In this document: piece after piece, positions 16,668-26,323 of the stretch
How the letters are laid out: every line of letters starts with the position of its first letter
How positions within the stretch are numbered: the stretch's first letter is position 1
Assembly (NCBI RefSeq): GCF_004570975.1
Contig: NZ_SPPC01000003.1
Span: 121,102 to 185,101, forward strand
Length of the DNA: 64,000 nt
Direction of reading: 5' to 3'
From: Barnesiella sp. WM24
GTDB taxonomy: Bacteria > Bacteroidota > Bacteroidia > Bacteroidales > Muribaculaceae
The notes under the pieces: generated by a model
Databases searched by the model: none
Told to the model about the DNA's origin: nothing
Seen by the model: the letters and a program-made list of their open reading frames with translations, nothing else
Translations under genes and position numbers: made by a program

Positions 16668-17922
16668 TCAGACGCGTTATAGAGTTCTTTGGATAGAAGA
16701 CGACCCTAATTTCAAAGATTCCTTTGAGAGGCTTGCCAAATTAAACGGAATTTACATGTCGCATTATGCTGATTGGGAATCGGCATCAATCTATCTCAAT
16801 CAATACCTTGACGAGATTGACGCGGTAATATTTGATGCTCACTGCAAAATAAAAAAGGCAGAAACTGTCGGCAATGATAGTTTCTTGCATATAGCAATAG
16901 TTGATTTGCTTCTGATTTTCGCAAAACATCATACCGTAAGACCATGGTATATTCTATCGGCCGGTACTATGAATAGGTTTGCCGATGTGACTGCAATTAT
17001 TGAGGCATATCGCAAGGATTATGTCGAAGAATGGGGTGAACTGGTTTATACCAAAACTCGCCCAAATGTCTTTTCGAGTCAATTTTCCGATGAGTTTGGC
17101 AATGGAGAATCTGAGCCATCTGAGATGGATTTGATTTCTACAATTAAGGTTGTCTGTTCAAACCATTCCCATAACCATGCACTTGCCCGACATAGAGACG
17201 CTTTACAATATCTGGGTGTTCATTCATTGATTCGTGGCAATGCACGCAAATTCCTGTTGCAGTTGCTCGATGCTCTTTATGACCCGAAAGGCTCTGTGGG
17301 GTTTGCATTTACGGGGAATCCTATCCGAAGGATTTTCGAGTGCATCGTTCGTGCCGGTGTCGAACGTGGAATCATCCCCGAAGAAGCCATCGCCGGCGGA
17401 AATGTTAAATGTATGGAAGCGAGCCGTTTTCTTTGTGGAGAAAACCCGAAAGAACTTCCTTACAGATATGGTCTACTGGGTGAGAGGATTCTTGATGCAA
17501 CGGAATCAAGCATGTTGATTACAATTCTGACATCCACGAATGTAGCGTCACACGAATCAGCGGAAGACTATGAAGAAGATGAAGTGACTTTGACTGAAGA
17601 CAACAGAGATGAATTTTCAGGATGCGCTCTTTTGATGTGCCGCGTGATAAAGGCTTTCGGCAGATATGCCGAATCACACAAAGACATTGAAGAAAACAAA
17701 TTAAAATGGAAGCCCAATCCAAATACTGTCGAAGGCAAGGAAATGACAATCCAATCAGCCGGAAGTATACTTTATGCAGGTGACTGTCTGTTGCCTGTCA
17801 AATCATGGCTGCACCCTGGCAACAAGGTCATCTTGAAGGATGTCGTTCTCAATACTGATGTCTCGGCAGGTCCCTTCCCGTTCTTCTGTAAAAATCCTCA
17901 AACACCCAAAGCAAAACGTTGA
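16660..17922 (+). CDS. Receiver-like protein with unknown C-terminal domain (partner of the ATPase fusion)
   Basis: A 420-residue protein. Residues about 7-130 look like a response-regulator receiver domain: VLWIEDDPNF with the acidic pair near residues 14-15, AVIFDAHCKIKKAE with Asp59 as the expected phosphoacceptor, then WYILSAGTMNRF and LVYTKTRP for the Ser/Thr and Lys positions. There is no recognisable DNA-binding domain. Residues about 175-420 form an unknown, mostly helical domain (FLLQLLDALYDPKGS, RRIFECIVRAGVERGIIPEE). The ATG at 16660 overlaps the kinase-like gene by 8 bases, which implies translational coupling. An upstream TTG at 16654 is less likely. Confidence 0.82.
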   Translation: MSDQTRYRVLWIEDDPNFKDSFERLAKLNGIYMSHYADWESASIYLNQYLDEIDAVIFDAHCKIKKAETVGNDSFLHIAIVDLLLIFAKHHTVRPWYILSAGTMNRFADVTAIIEAYRKDYVEEWGELVYTKTRPNVFSSQFSDEFGNGESEPSEMDLISTIKVVCSNHSHNHALARHRDALQYLGVHSLIRGNARKFLLQLLDALYDPKGSVGFAFTGNPIRRIFECIVRAGVERGIIPEEAIAGGNVKCMEASRFLCGENPKELPYRYGLLGERILDATESSMLITILTSTNVASHESAEDYEEDEVTLTEDNRDEFSGCALLMCRVIKAFGRYAESHKDIEENKLKWKPNPNTVEGKEMTIQSAGSILYAGDCLLPVKSWLHPGNKVILKDVVLNTDVSAGPFPFFCKNPQTPKAKR

Positions 17923-17925
17923 ATT

Positions 17926-20283
17926 ATGGCAATAAAGAAGTCTGAACTATATAGCACGTTGGCTAAGTGCACTAACAAGATCCGTAGCAACTGCGGACTC
18001 AATGCCGAGTTGTTCAAGAATTATGTTCTTATCATGCTCTTCCTCAAATATATATCTGACCGCAAGCATTCGGGAGAACTGGAACTCATCGAGATTCCCG
18101 ACGGATGCTATTTCGAGGATATTGTCAAGCTGAAAGGCACTACCGCCATTGGCGACGGTATCAACAAGATTATCGGACAGATAAAGGATGCCAATCCCGG
18201 TGTGCTTGATTTCATCGACCAGACAAAACATGATTTCTGCAACAAAGATCTCGGCAAGGACCTCAAGGCGGCAAGTAATGTTATAACGGAACTGGTCACA
18301 GCTTTTCAGGCTGACGGTCTCGACTTCAAGCGCAACCGTGCCGCCGACGACGACCTCATCGGTGACGCATACGAATATCTGATGCGCAACTTCGCCAGTC
18401 AGAGTGGCAAGGACAAGGGTCAGTTCTATACCCCCACCGAGGTAAGCCGTTTGATGGCGATACTTATAGGAGTGAACCGTGATACCCGTCGCAACATCTC
18501 GGCCTACGACCCTACCTGTGGCTCCGGTTCTCTTTTGCTCCGTACCAAAGCTGCGGCACGTCCCGGCACAAGTGTCAGTCTGCAAGGTCAGGAAATCGAT
18601 CCCGGCAACGTGGAGATGTGCAACCTTAATATGATCATACATGGCGACGAGACTGCTGACATACGCTGGGGAGACACCCTCAACAATCCTCTGCATGAAC
18701 GCAACGGTGTGCTCGACACATTCGATTATATTGTCAGCAATCCTCCCTTCTCGCTCCATCGCTGGATGTCGACAGCCAAGGAGGATGACGAGTTCGGACG
18801 ATGGAACCACTCCACCGGAGTGCCTCCGCAGCAGTATGGCGATTTTGCCTTTTTGATGCACGTGGTGAAGTCGCTGAAAAACGCTACTCAGAACGGTCCT
18901 GCCGGACATGCCGCAGTAATTCTCCCCAATGGTGTGCTCACCCGTGGCGGCGACGAGGAAACACTGCGTCGGTTCCTCGTTGACCAGCAACTCATCTCCG
19001 GCATCGTGGCATTGCCGCCCAACACCTTCTACGGCACCGGCATTGCCGGAAACATCATCGTCATCGACAAGAACCGCAGCCGCGACGGCATCCTCTTTAT
19101 CGACGGTTCTCGCGGTTTCTACAAAGACGAGGACTGCAAAAACCGTCTGCGCGAACAGGATTTGCGACGCATCACCGACGCATGGGAAGCCCGCACAGAT
19201 ATTCCCCATTTCGCCCGCCTCGCAAGCTACGACGACATACGCGCCGAGGGCTACAATCTCAACATACCCCGCTATGTAGCTCCCGAGAGCAAGGAAATCG
19301 ACCACGACATTGAGGCTCATCTCCATGGCGGAATACCGGAGGCCGACATCGATCGTCTCGGTCATGTCTGGGAGGCGGCTCCGTCGCTCCGCGCAGAGTT
19401 GTTCATTAAGCTGCGCGATGGGTATGCCAGTCTTATTCAATCGCCTGATACCATTGCCGACACCATTGAGAACAATGCCGCCTATATGGCCCGCCGCGTG
19501 GAGTTCGGTTGCGCCCTCGACCGTTGGGCCGAATCCGTGCGCACATCGATGCTCGCTCTTGAAAAGGATTGTCACCCCAAGGAGGTTATCAAGCAGTGGA
19601 GCGACTCGTTGCTCCGCACTCTGCTCGGCACTGAGTCGTTGCTCAACGCATATGAGGTGTACGATTGCTTAATGAACTACTGGAACGAGACCATGCAGGA
19701 CGACGTGTATATGATTTCACGCGACGGCTGGGCGCCGGAATTGACCGTGCCGCAGAAGAAAAACGCCAAGTGGGACGACCTCTCCTGCGACCTCCTTCCG
19801 CTCGAAATTGTGGTGGAGACATTCTTCTCGGAGGAGAGAGACAAGTATAACGAACTCTCTGAACGAATTTATGCTATCACTGAACAGTTGAAGACGTCGA
19901 CTGATGGTCTCGACCACGAGGATGAAGAAGGGTCGCAATATATCAGACTCTCCGAAAAAGAGCGGTTGATGTCGACCGCCACGCTCAAAAAACTGAAAGC
20001 GAATCTCAAGAAACTCAACATCGAGCTTTACGACAAGATTCTGCTAAAGTATTCGCAGATTGACGAAGCTACGGTGCGACGTCTTGTGGTCAATGACAAA
20101 TGGCTTGCGACCATCGTAAACCGCAGTCATGAGGCGATGGACGGGGTTGCACAGTCTCTTGCCACCGAAATAAAAGCTCTCCACTACCGCTACTCCGACA
20201 CCCTCGCCGACATAGAAGCGGAAGTAAGCGAGAAAGAATCCGCAGTACTCAACCACCTCAAAACAATGGGCTTCACATTATGA
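17926..20283 (+). CDS. hsdM: Type I restriction-modification DNA methylase subunit (HsdM)
   Basis: A 785-residue N6-adenine methylase. The N-terminal HsdM helical domain (about 8-140) is followed by DKGQFYTPTEV (163-173), motif I DPTCGSGSLL (195-204) and motif IV SNPPFSL (271-277), all intact. About 280 extra residues after the core (about 480-785) are helical and partly coiled-coil, so it is longer than classical HsdM of about 500-550 residues. The start is 3 bases after the receiver-like gene; the end overlaps hsdS by 4 bases. It modifies host DNA together with HsdS. Confidence 0.95.
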   Translation: MAIKKSELYSTLAKCTNKIRSNCGLNAELFKNYVLIMLFLKYISDRKHSGELELIEIPDGCYFEDIVKLKGTTAIGDGINKIIGQIKDANPGVLDFIDQTKHDFCNKDLGKDLKAASNVITELVTAFQADGLDFKRNRAADDDLIGDAYEYLMRNFASQSGKDKGQFYTPTEVSRLMAILIGVNRDTRRNISAYDPTCGSGSLLLRTKAAARPGTSVSLQGQEIDPGNVEMCNLNMIIHGDETADIRWGDTLNNPLHERNGVLDTFDYIVSNPPFSLHRWMSTAKEDDEFGRWNHSTGVPPQQYGDFAFLMHVVKSLKNATQNGPAGHAAVILPNGVLTRGGDEETLRRFLVDQQLISGIVALPPNTFYGTGIAGNIIVIDKNRSRDGILFIDGSRGFYKDEDCKNRLREQDLRRITDAWEARTDIPHFARLASYDDIRAEGYNLNIPRYVAPESKEIDHDIEAHLHGGIPEADIDRLGHVWEAAPSLRAELFIKLRDGYASLIQSPDTIADTIENNAAYMARRVEFGCALDRWAESVRTSMLALEKDCHPKEVIKQWSDSLLRTLLGTESLLNAYEVYDCLMNYWNETMQDDVYMISRDGWAPELTVPQKKNAKWDDLSCDLLPLEIVVETFFSEERDKYNELSERIYAITEQLKTSTDGLDHEDEEGSQYIRLSEKERLMSTATLKKLKANLKKLNIELYDKILLKYSQIDEATVRRLVVNDKWLATIVNRSHEAMDGVAQSLATEIKALHYRYSDTLADIEAEVSEKESAVLNHLKTMGFTL

Positions 20284-21443
20284 TAGAGACGAATTTCAGA
20301 CATACCGACATCGGCCCGATTCCTCACGATTGGGAGGTGAAGCGTACAGTTGATTTATTTGATATAAACGCGGCTGGCGATTTAATGCGAGACAATTATT
20401 CCGAGGTTAAAACATCGTGTCACATTTATCCTATCTATTCGAATTCAAACATTGACAAAGGGTTGTATGGCTATACATCATCACCGCGTTATCGCAAGAA
20501 CTCTTTTACAATTACAGGTCGAGGAAATTTAGGGATTGCAGAATATCGTAACACAGATTTTGATGCTATTATTAGGCTTTTAGTGTTATCTCCGAAAAAA
20601 GGAGCATCTTCTCTTTTTTATTCGTACTACACCAATTTTGCTCATCCTTACGAAGGCTCAGCAACAAGTATTCCTCAGTTGCCTATACCTAATGTCGCAA
20701 AGGGGCTAATTCCTGTTCCGCCGGTTGGGGAGCAGGAGGCTATCGGCAAGGCGTTGAGTGATATTGACGGGTTGATTGATGTGTTGCGGAAGCTGATTGA
20801 GAAGAAGCGCAACATCAAGCAGGGCGCAATGTCGCGCCTTCTCTCAGGCTCCCTCCGCCTCCCCGGCTTCAATAAACCGTGGAAAACAAACTTATTATCT
20901 GATGTGGCGTCATATGGCAATGTTCCTCTTCCATCCGATATGTTTGATGCTAAGAACTACGTGTGCACTGAAAACATGATTTCAAACAGGGGTGGAATAA
21001 TCCCTTATGATGATTATGTGTGCTCATATATGGTAAAAAGCTATGTTCCCTATGATATTTTAATTTCAAATATTCGTCCATATTTGAAGAAAATATGGTT
21101 TGCAGACTGCTCTGGAGGCGTATCGGCAGACGTTCTTGTAGTTCGGTCGAATTATGATATTATTAACGCTAAGTTCTTGTATACAATCTTGTCGCATGAC
21201 AAATTCTTTTCTTATAATATGGAGGGAATCGCAGGGACGAAAATGCCTCGAGGGAACAAGCGGCATATCATGAATTATGAATTTATAATGCCCACAGATC
21301 TCGCCGAGCAGGAAGCTATCGCCAAGGTACTGACCGACATGGACTCGGAGATTGAGAATCTGGAGAAGAAGCTTGCAAAGTATGAGCAGGTGAAGCAAGG
21401 AATGATGAAGCAATTGTTAACCGGAAAAATTCGTCTGATATGA
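20280..21443 (+). CDS. hsdS: Type I restriction-modification specificity subunit (HsdS)
   Basis: A 387-residue specificity subunit with two target-recognition domains (about 1-150 and 200-345). Each is followed by a conserved helical arm: GEQEAIGKALSDIDGLIDVL with IKQGAMSRLLSGSLRLPGF, and AEQEAIAKVLTDMDSEIENL with VKQGMMKQLLTGKIRLI. It sets the DNA sequence recognised by the HsdMR complex. The recognition domains are visibly more AT-rich than the arms, and the two arm regions are near-repeats in DNA (about 20728-20770 and 21304-21346), the usual state for genes that exchange recognition domains. Confidence 0.95.
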   Translation: MIETNFRHTDIGPIPHDWEVKRTVDLFDINAAGDLMRDNYSEVKTSCHIYPIYSNSNIDKGLYGYTSSPRYRKNSFTITGRGNLGIAEYRNTDFDAIIRLLVLSPKKGASSLFYSYYTNFAHPYEGSATSIPQLPIPNVAKGLIPVPPVGEQEAIGKALSDIDGLIDVLRKLIEKKRNIKQGAMSRLLSGSLRLPGFNKPWKTNLLSDVASYGNVPLPSDMFDAKNYVCTENMISNRGGIIPYDDYVCSYMVKSYVPYDILISNIRPYLKKIWFADCSGGVSADVLVVRSNYDIINAKFLYTILSHDKFFSYNMEGIAGTKMPRGNKRHIMNYEFIMPTDLAEQEAIAKVLTDMDSEIENLEKKLAKYEQVKQGMMKQLLTGKIRLI

Positions 21444-24400
21444 GACAACTTATAACCCATCCGGAGCGTGTGACTCAAAACGAGGCGATACGCCTGGTGC
21501 AGAGCGTTCTCGGTTATCGCTATTTAGGCAATCTTGCCGACACTGAAAATAGCAATATCCGCGTCGATGATTTGCGTCGTTTTCTAATCAACAAACAGCA
21601 TTGCACCGAGGCGATGGCCGACGAGGCCATTATGAAACTGCGCGAAGCGGCTCAGTGCAGCCAGTACCGCGACCTCTATAACAAAGGGCTGGAGGTGTAT
21701 CGCATGCTCCGCTATGGCGTTTCGGTGAGCCAAGGCTATAACGAGGTAAACACCACGGTGCAGTTCATCGATTGGGGACACGCCAAGGAAAACGATTTTG
21801 CCGTGGCCGAGGAGGTGACGGTGCGACGCGTCAGTGAAGACCTGCGCCACCGCCGCCCCGACATGGTGGTGTATGTCAACGGCATCGCCCTCGTGGTGCT
21901 CGAACTGAAACGAATGAGCGTCAGCGTTGCCAATGCAATCCGTCAGAACCGCCGCAACCAGCAGGATAATGAGATATGCCACTTCTTCACGACGGTGCAG
22001 CTGATTATGGCCGGAAACGAGAGCGAGGGTCTGAAATATGGCGTTACGAAGACACCTGAGGAATTTTGGCTGAAATGGAAAGAGCCGACAGGCGACCCGT
22101 GTCCGCCAAGTCGGTTTACGATGCAGGAATTTCCAAACGAGATGTTCCGATCCCTTTTGCAGATGCTCGAACCCGGGCGTCTGTTGGAGTTTATACACGA
22201 CTGCATAATCTATGACGGAGGAATCAAAAAAGCGGCTCGTCCGAACCAATACTTCGCATTGGCAGCGGCCAAGGAGCGCGTCCGCAAGAATCAGGGCGGA
22301 ATCATCTGGCACTCGCAAGGCGCGGGTAAGTCGCTGACCATGGTGTGGCTCGCGCAGTGGATTCAAGAACAGCCGGGCGACAACCGCATACTCATAGTGA
22401 CCGACCGCGACGAGCTTGACCGACAGATAGAAACAGGATTCAAAAACACCAACCAGACACCCAAGCGAGTGCGCAGCGGTCGCGAGCTTGTGGACGCAAT
22501 CCGAAAACCCGGCAACAGTGTGCTGACCACCCTGATTCATAAATTCGGCCTCGGTCTGCACGATGCCACTGCCGACCGAATCACCGTAAGCGGGAAAAAG
22601 GCGACACGCAGTGCCGAAAACATCATGGAAGCAATAGCCCGGTCACTCCCGGAGGATTTCGCTCCGGCGGGAAACTTCTATGTGTTCGTCGACGAGTGTC
22701 ACCGCACTCAGGGAGGTGTGCTTCACAAAGCCATGAAACAGATGATGGGCGACAAAGTGATGATGATAGGTTTCACCGGCACACCGCTTTTGAAACAGAA
22801 CAAACTCACTACGCTCGAACAGTTCGGCTCGTTTATCCACACCTATAAATTTGATGAGGCGGTGCGCGACGGTGTTATCCTCGATCTCCAATATGAAGCC
22901 CGCAATGTTGAACAAGCCATCGAGGAGAGCGATAAAGAGAAAATAGACCGAATGTTTGATGCCCGCACCATCGGCCTCGGCGATCGCGCGAAAGAAGCCT
23001 TGAAAAAGAGATGGGCGACATTGCAGAAACTCTATTCGAGCCACGACCGTATGCAGCGTATAGTAGCCAATGTGTGTGAGGATATGGTGTTCCTCAGTCC
23101 ATTGGTTAATGGCCACGGGAACGCTATGCTTGTAGCCGGCGACGTATATCAGGCTTACCGCTATTGGGATATGTTTCAGCAGACTCCCGAGTTGCATAAT
23201 CATGTGGCAGTTGTGACAAGCTACGACCCGGCATTGGGTATAAGCATAGAAGATGGATATAGCGATGACAGCCAGCTCACAGAGGAGGAATTTAAGCAAA
23301 GGAAAGCACAAGAGATGATGGGCGACATGGATGCCGTCAGCTATGAGCAATGGGCCAAGAAACAGTTTATCGACAATCCTAACGACATGAAACTCCTTAT
23401 TGTGGTCGATAAGCTCTTGACTGGTTTCGACGCCCCCAAAGCGACATTCCTCTATATAGACAAACACATGGAAGATCATAATCTTTTTCAAGCTATCTGC
23501 CGTGTGAACCGCAAGAGCGAAGACTGGAAAGAGTTCGGCTACATCATCGACTACAAAGACCTTTTCAACGAAATTCATGACGCCATAGAGGGTTACACTA
23601 CCGGAAAGAACGAAAACGCCCTTTCAGGTTTCAGCGACGGGGATGTGGGCGGACTGTTGAAGAACCGTCTTGACGAATCGAAAAAGGCTCTTGACGATGC
23701 CCTTGAGGAACTGGAGAATTATGTGCAGTTTGTGAAAGAGCCGAAAGGTGCCGACCAGTATTTCGACTTCTTTTGTTGGAACCAGACAACGACCCCGGCC
23801 GAAGAACAACAGGCGGTAAGTCTTGAAAATGCAAACAAACGAGAAGGATTTTACAACCTCGTGCAGAAACTGACAAACCGTTATCTCGCCATTGCCACAC
23901 AGATGGTGGAAGCTGGATACACAGTAGAACAGGCCGAAAGGATACATCAGACGGTGCTGGATTATGCCGAACTTCGCGATGCAATCATGCTTCGCTCGGG
24001 AGACATGACCGATCTTAAACAGTATAATTCGATGATGCGTCAGTTACTCGACCGCTATGTAAAAGCTCCCCGTTCAGAGGTACTCGCCAAACTGGAGGAT
24101 TTCACATTTCTGGAACTTATTGAGACGGAAAAGGATGCGGAGCAGGTTGCCGATGAACTGACTGACGGCGGCAAGGATGGTGAACCGTCCGTTGCGGAGA
24201 CAATCGCATCCAATATACGTCACTACATTGTGCGCAAGCGTGATACCAACCCGGAGTATTTCGATAAACTGAGCGACAAGCTCAACAAATTGCTGGAGGA
24301 ATATCGGCAGAAAGCAATCGACTACCGCACAATGCTTGTGCAACTCCTGATGACTGCATCGCGGACACATGGACGCGCAAGTTATCCCCAAGAGCTTGAC

Positions 24401-24619
24401 ACACCGCTGAAACGTGCCCTATACGACAATCTCGACAAGGATGTCGAGCTGGCATTGGGCGTTTACGATGTAGTGGAGAACAATGCACAGGACAATTGGC
24501 GCGAGCTTAAAGCCCGTCGTCTACGACTTTCAAAGGCAGTCGGTCACTACACCGGATTTGATGATGACCGGCTTAATTCGTTAATGGGTATAATTGCATC
24601 AAACGAAGAATTTCAATGA
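21440..24619 (+). CDS. hsdR: Type I restriction enzyme endonuclease/translocase subunit (HsdR)
   Basis: A 1059-residue motor-nuclease. The N-terminal PD-(D/E)xK nuclease is visible as RRPDMVVYVNG (Asp141) and LVVLELKR (Glu155, Lys157). The superfamily 2 translocase follows: Walker A HSQGAGKS (291-298), VTDRDELDRQI, the DECH box (418-421), GFTGTPLL, and the C-terminal helicase half with DKLLTGFDAPK and QAICRVNR. It cuts unmodified DNA after translocation. It overlaps hsdS and the metalloprotease gene by 4 bases each. Full length, all key residues seen. Confidence 0.96.
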   Translation: MRQLITHPERVTQNEAIRLVQSVLGYRYLGNLADTENSNIRVDDLRRFLINKQHCTEAMADEAIMKLREAAQCSQYRDLYNKGLEVYRMLRYGVSVSQGYNEVNTTVQFIDWGHAKENDFAVAEEVTVRRVSEDLRHRRPDMVVYVNGIALVVLELKRMSVSVANAIRQNRRNQQDNEICHFFTTVQLIMAGNESEGLKYGVTKTPEEFWLKWKEPTGDPCPPSRFTMQEFPNEMFRSLLQMLEPGRLLEFIHDCIIYDGGIKKAARPNQYFALAAAKERVRKNQGGIIWHSQGAGKSLTMVWLAQWIQEQPGDNRILIVTDRDELDRQIETGFKNTNQTPKRVRSGRELVDAIRKPGNSVLTTLIHKFGLGLHDATADRITVSGKKATRSAENIMEAIARSLPEDFAPAGNFYVFVDECHRTQGGVLHKAMKQMMGDKVMMIGFTGTPLLKQNKLTTLEQFGSFIHTYKFDEAVRDGVILDLQYEARNVEQAIEESDKEKIDRMFDARTIGLGDRAKEALKKRWATLQKLYSSHDRMQRIVANVCEDMVFLSPLVNGHGNAMLVAGDVYQAYRYWDMFQQTPELHNHVAVVTSYDPALGISIEDGYSDDSQLTEEEFKQRKAQEMMGDMDAVSYEQWAKKQFIDNPNDMKLLIVVDKLLTGFDAPKATFLYIDKHMEDHNLFQAICRVNRKSEDWKEFGYIIDYKDLFNEIHDAIEGYTTGKNENALSGFSDGDVGGLLKNRLDESKKALDDALEELENYVQFVKEPKGADQYFDFFCWNQTTTPAEEQQAVSLENANKREGFYNLVQKLTNRYLAIATQMVEAGYTVEQAERIHQTVLDYAELRDAIMLRSGDMTDLKQYNSMMRQLLDRYVKAPRSEVLAKLEDFTFLELIETEKDAEQVADELTDGGKDGEPSVAETIASNIRHYIVRKRDTNPEYFDKLSDKLNKLLEEYRQKAIDYRTMLVQLLMTASRTHGRASYPQELDTPLKRALYDNLDKDVELALGVYDVVENNAQDNWRELKARRLRLSKAVGHYTGFDDDRLNSLMGIIASNEEFQ

Positions 24620-25320
24620 AAGTAGGAGAATTTGAGGTCGACGTAGAACGTAAGAAAATCAAGAATATGCACCTTTCGGTATACCCGCCGGAGGGGCGTG
24701 TGCATCTGTCGGTGCCTGAACACATGACCGACTGGGACATCTCTACTTTTCTCTTTTCCAAACTGGGCTGGATAAGAAAACAGTTTAAGGAGATAGAGTC
24801 ACAACCCCGACAGACCGAGCGTGAATTTGTCACCGGAGAGAGTCATTATCTCTTCGGCAACCGTTATCTGCTGCAAATTATCCCCGACATGCATCTGGGT
24901 ATAACACTCACCACGAATTTCATGGAGATGCACGAGTCAAAAAAGCAGACACGGGCCGAACGTGCAGCGATGCTCTTTACATACTACCGAAACGAGCTTA
25001 ACACCGAGCTTGAAAAAATGATGACGAGATGGCTGCCCATCGTCTGCCCTGATATGGAGGGTATAAAATGGGAAATCGATATGGTGTTACGGCGATGGGG
25101 ACAATGCTACCAATCGCAAAAACGAGTTGTGTTCAGTCTCCTTCTTGCCCGCGTACCGTGCCGCTGCATCGAATACGTCGTAGTGCATGAACTGACCCAC
25201 TTCCATGTACGCGAACATGATGAGAACTTTACCCGCCTACTCGATACCCACCTTCCCGACTGGCGTGCCCGGAAACAAGAACTCGACAACTTCATAGCAC
25301 TCGCATTACCCGAAAAATAA
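24616..25320 (+). CDS. YgjP-type (DUF45) zinc metalloprotease
   Basis: A 234-residue protein. The zinc site is HELTH (191-195) with a third ligand probably His201 in VREHDENF, and the family's WGxC motif is present as RRWGQCYQ. The N-terminal part (about 1-100) is beta-rich. Proteins of this family often follow hsdR in type I R-M operons; the substrate is unknown, and regulated proteolysis of the restriction subunit is only a guess. It starts inside the end of hsdR (ATGA overlap). Confidence 0.88.
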   Translation: MKVGEFEVDVERKKIKNMHLSVYPPEGRVHLSVPEHMTDWDISTFLFSKLGWIRKQFKEIESQPRQTEREFVTGESHYLFGNRYLLQIIPDMHLGITLTTNFMEMHESKKQTRAERAAMLFTYYRNELNTELEKMMTRWLPIVCPDMEGIKWEIDMVLRRWGQCYQSQKRVVFSLLLARVPCRCIEYVVVHELTHFHVREHDENFTRLLDTHLPDWRARKQELDNFIALALPEK

Positions 25321-25325
25321 AACTT

Positions 25326-26312
25326 ATGCCAAAACAAAACAGCAAGCTATATAAGTCGCTGATTGAAAAGTCAATCGGAAGTATGGTCTCAGCAATTGAA
25401 ATCTACAACAAACCTGATTTCAAATATAGGGAAGAGACATTTGCGATATTGGCTATCAATGCGTGGGAAATTCTTTTTAAGGCTCGTTTGCTAAAACTGA
25501 ACAACCACAAACCTAATTCAATATTCTGCTATAAAGCCTATCAGAACAAAGATGGCAGCAAATCAACGAAAAAGAAAATTCTTGATAGAAACCGCACTGG
25601 CAACCCCAAGTCAATCTCTATATTTGAAGCAATGAAACGTCTGTGGGATAAAAAAGATATTCCAGAGGCCGTTAAACTCAACATCGAAGCTTTGATAGAA
25701 CTTCGTGACAACGCCATACACTTCATAAATACTACTTCAATACAAAAGCCTGTTCAAGAGCTTGGATTTGCGTGTATTAGGAATTATATCACCATTATCA
25801 AGAAATGGTGTCCTAAAAGTGGTATAAGTAAATATAACCTGTATCTTATGCCGTTAGCATATTTGGATGGTAGGATTATGGCTACCGGCACTATGACACG
25901 GGAATCTCAAAATTTCATATCGGTGGTCCAATCGATGATGGAAAGATCGGAACCATCAGATGAGTTTGATATTGCCATACGAATAGGGGTAAATTTCCAC
26001 AAAAGCAACTCCTTTGAAAGTACTCCAGTTCAATATAGTAAAGACGGTACGCCTGTAACTCTTTCGGAGGAGGATATTCGGCAACGGTTTCCATACTCTT
26101 ATATGGACGTTTGCGCAAAAGCGAAAGAACGTTACTCTGATTTTAAACGTGGGAGTGGCTTTAATGCTATCATGAAGGAGATTAAACGAGAAAGTAAATT
26201 ATGTTTTCAGCGGAAGTTGGATAATACTAATCCAAAATCCCAATCCCAGTATTTTTATAGTACTAATATTTGGCAGAAGTTGGACTTGCTCTATACACGT
26301 AAATCTAAATAA
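25326..26312 (+). CDS. DUF3644-type protein of the R-M operon
   Basis: A 328-residue protein with an N-terminal helical part (LAINAWEILFKARLLKLN, LRDNAIHFINTTS) that matches my recollection of DUF3644, a family frequently found in defence islands. No catalytic motif is visible. The RDNAIHF stretch resembles the Rx4-6H motif region of HEPN-type nucleases, which would make it a possible RNase effector, but this is weak. It begins 5 bases after the metalloprotease and is more AT-rich than hsdM and hsdR. Confidence 0.7.
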   Translation: MPKQNSKLYKSLIEKSIGSMVSAIEIYNKPDFKYREETFAILAINAWEILFKARLLKLNNHKPNSIFCYKAYQNKDGSKSTKKKILDRNRTGNPKSISIFEAMKRLWDKKDIPEAVKLNIEALIELRDNAIHFINTTSIQKPVQELGFACIRNYITIIKKWCPKSGISKYNLYLMPLAYLDGRIMATGTMTRESQNFISVVQSMMERSEPSDEFDIAIRIGVNFHKSNSFESTPVQYSKDGTPVTLSEEDIRQRFPYSYMDVCAKAKERYSDFKRGSGFNAIMKEIKRESKLCFQRKLDNTNPKSQSQYFYSTNIWQKLDLLYTRKSK

Positions 26313-26323
26313 TACAGCAACAT

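Noticed and set aside
17947-19575. 542-codon open frame on the minus strand
   Set aside because: It is antisense to hsdM, whose motifs are unmistakable. The long open frame comes from codon bias in the GC-rich sense gene.
21584-23578. Two long minus-strand frames (325 and 311 codons) across hsdR
   Set aside because: Both are antisense to the HsdR nuclease and motor domains, and neither has recognisable motifs.
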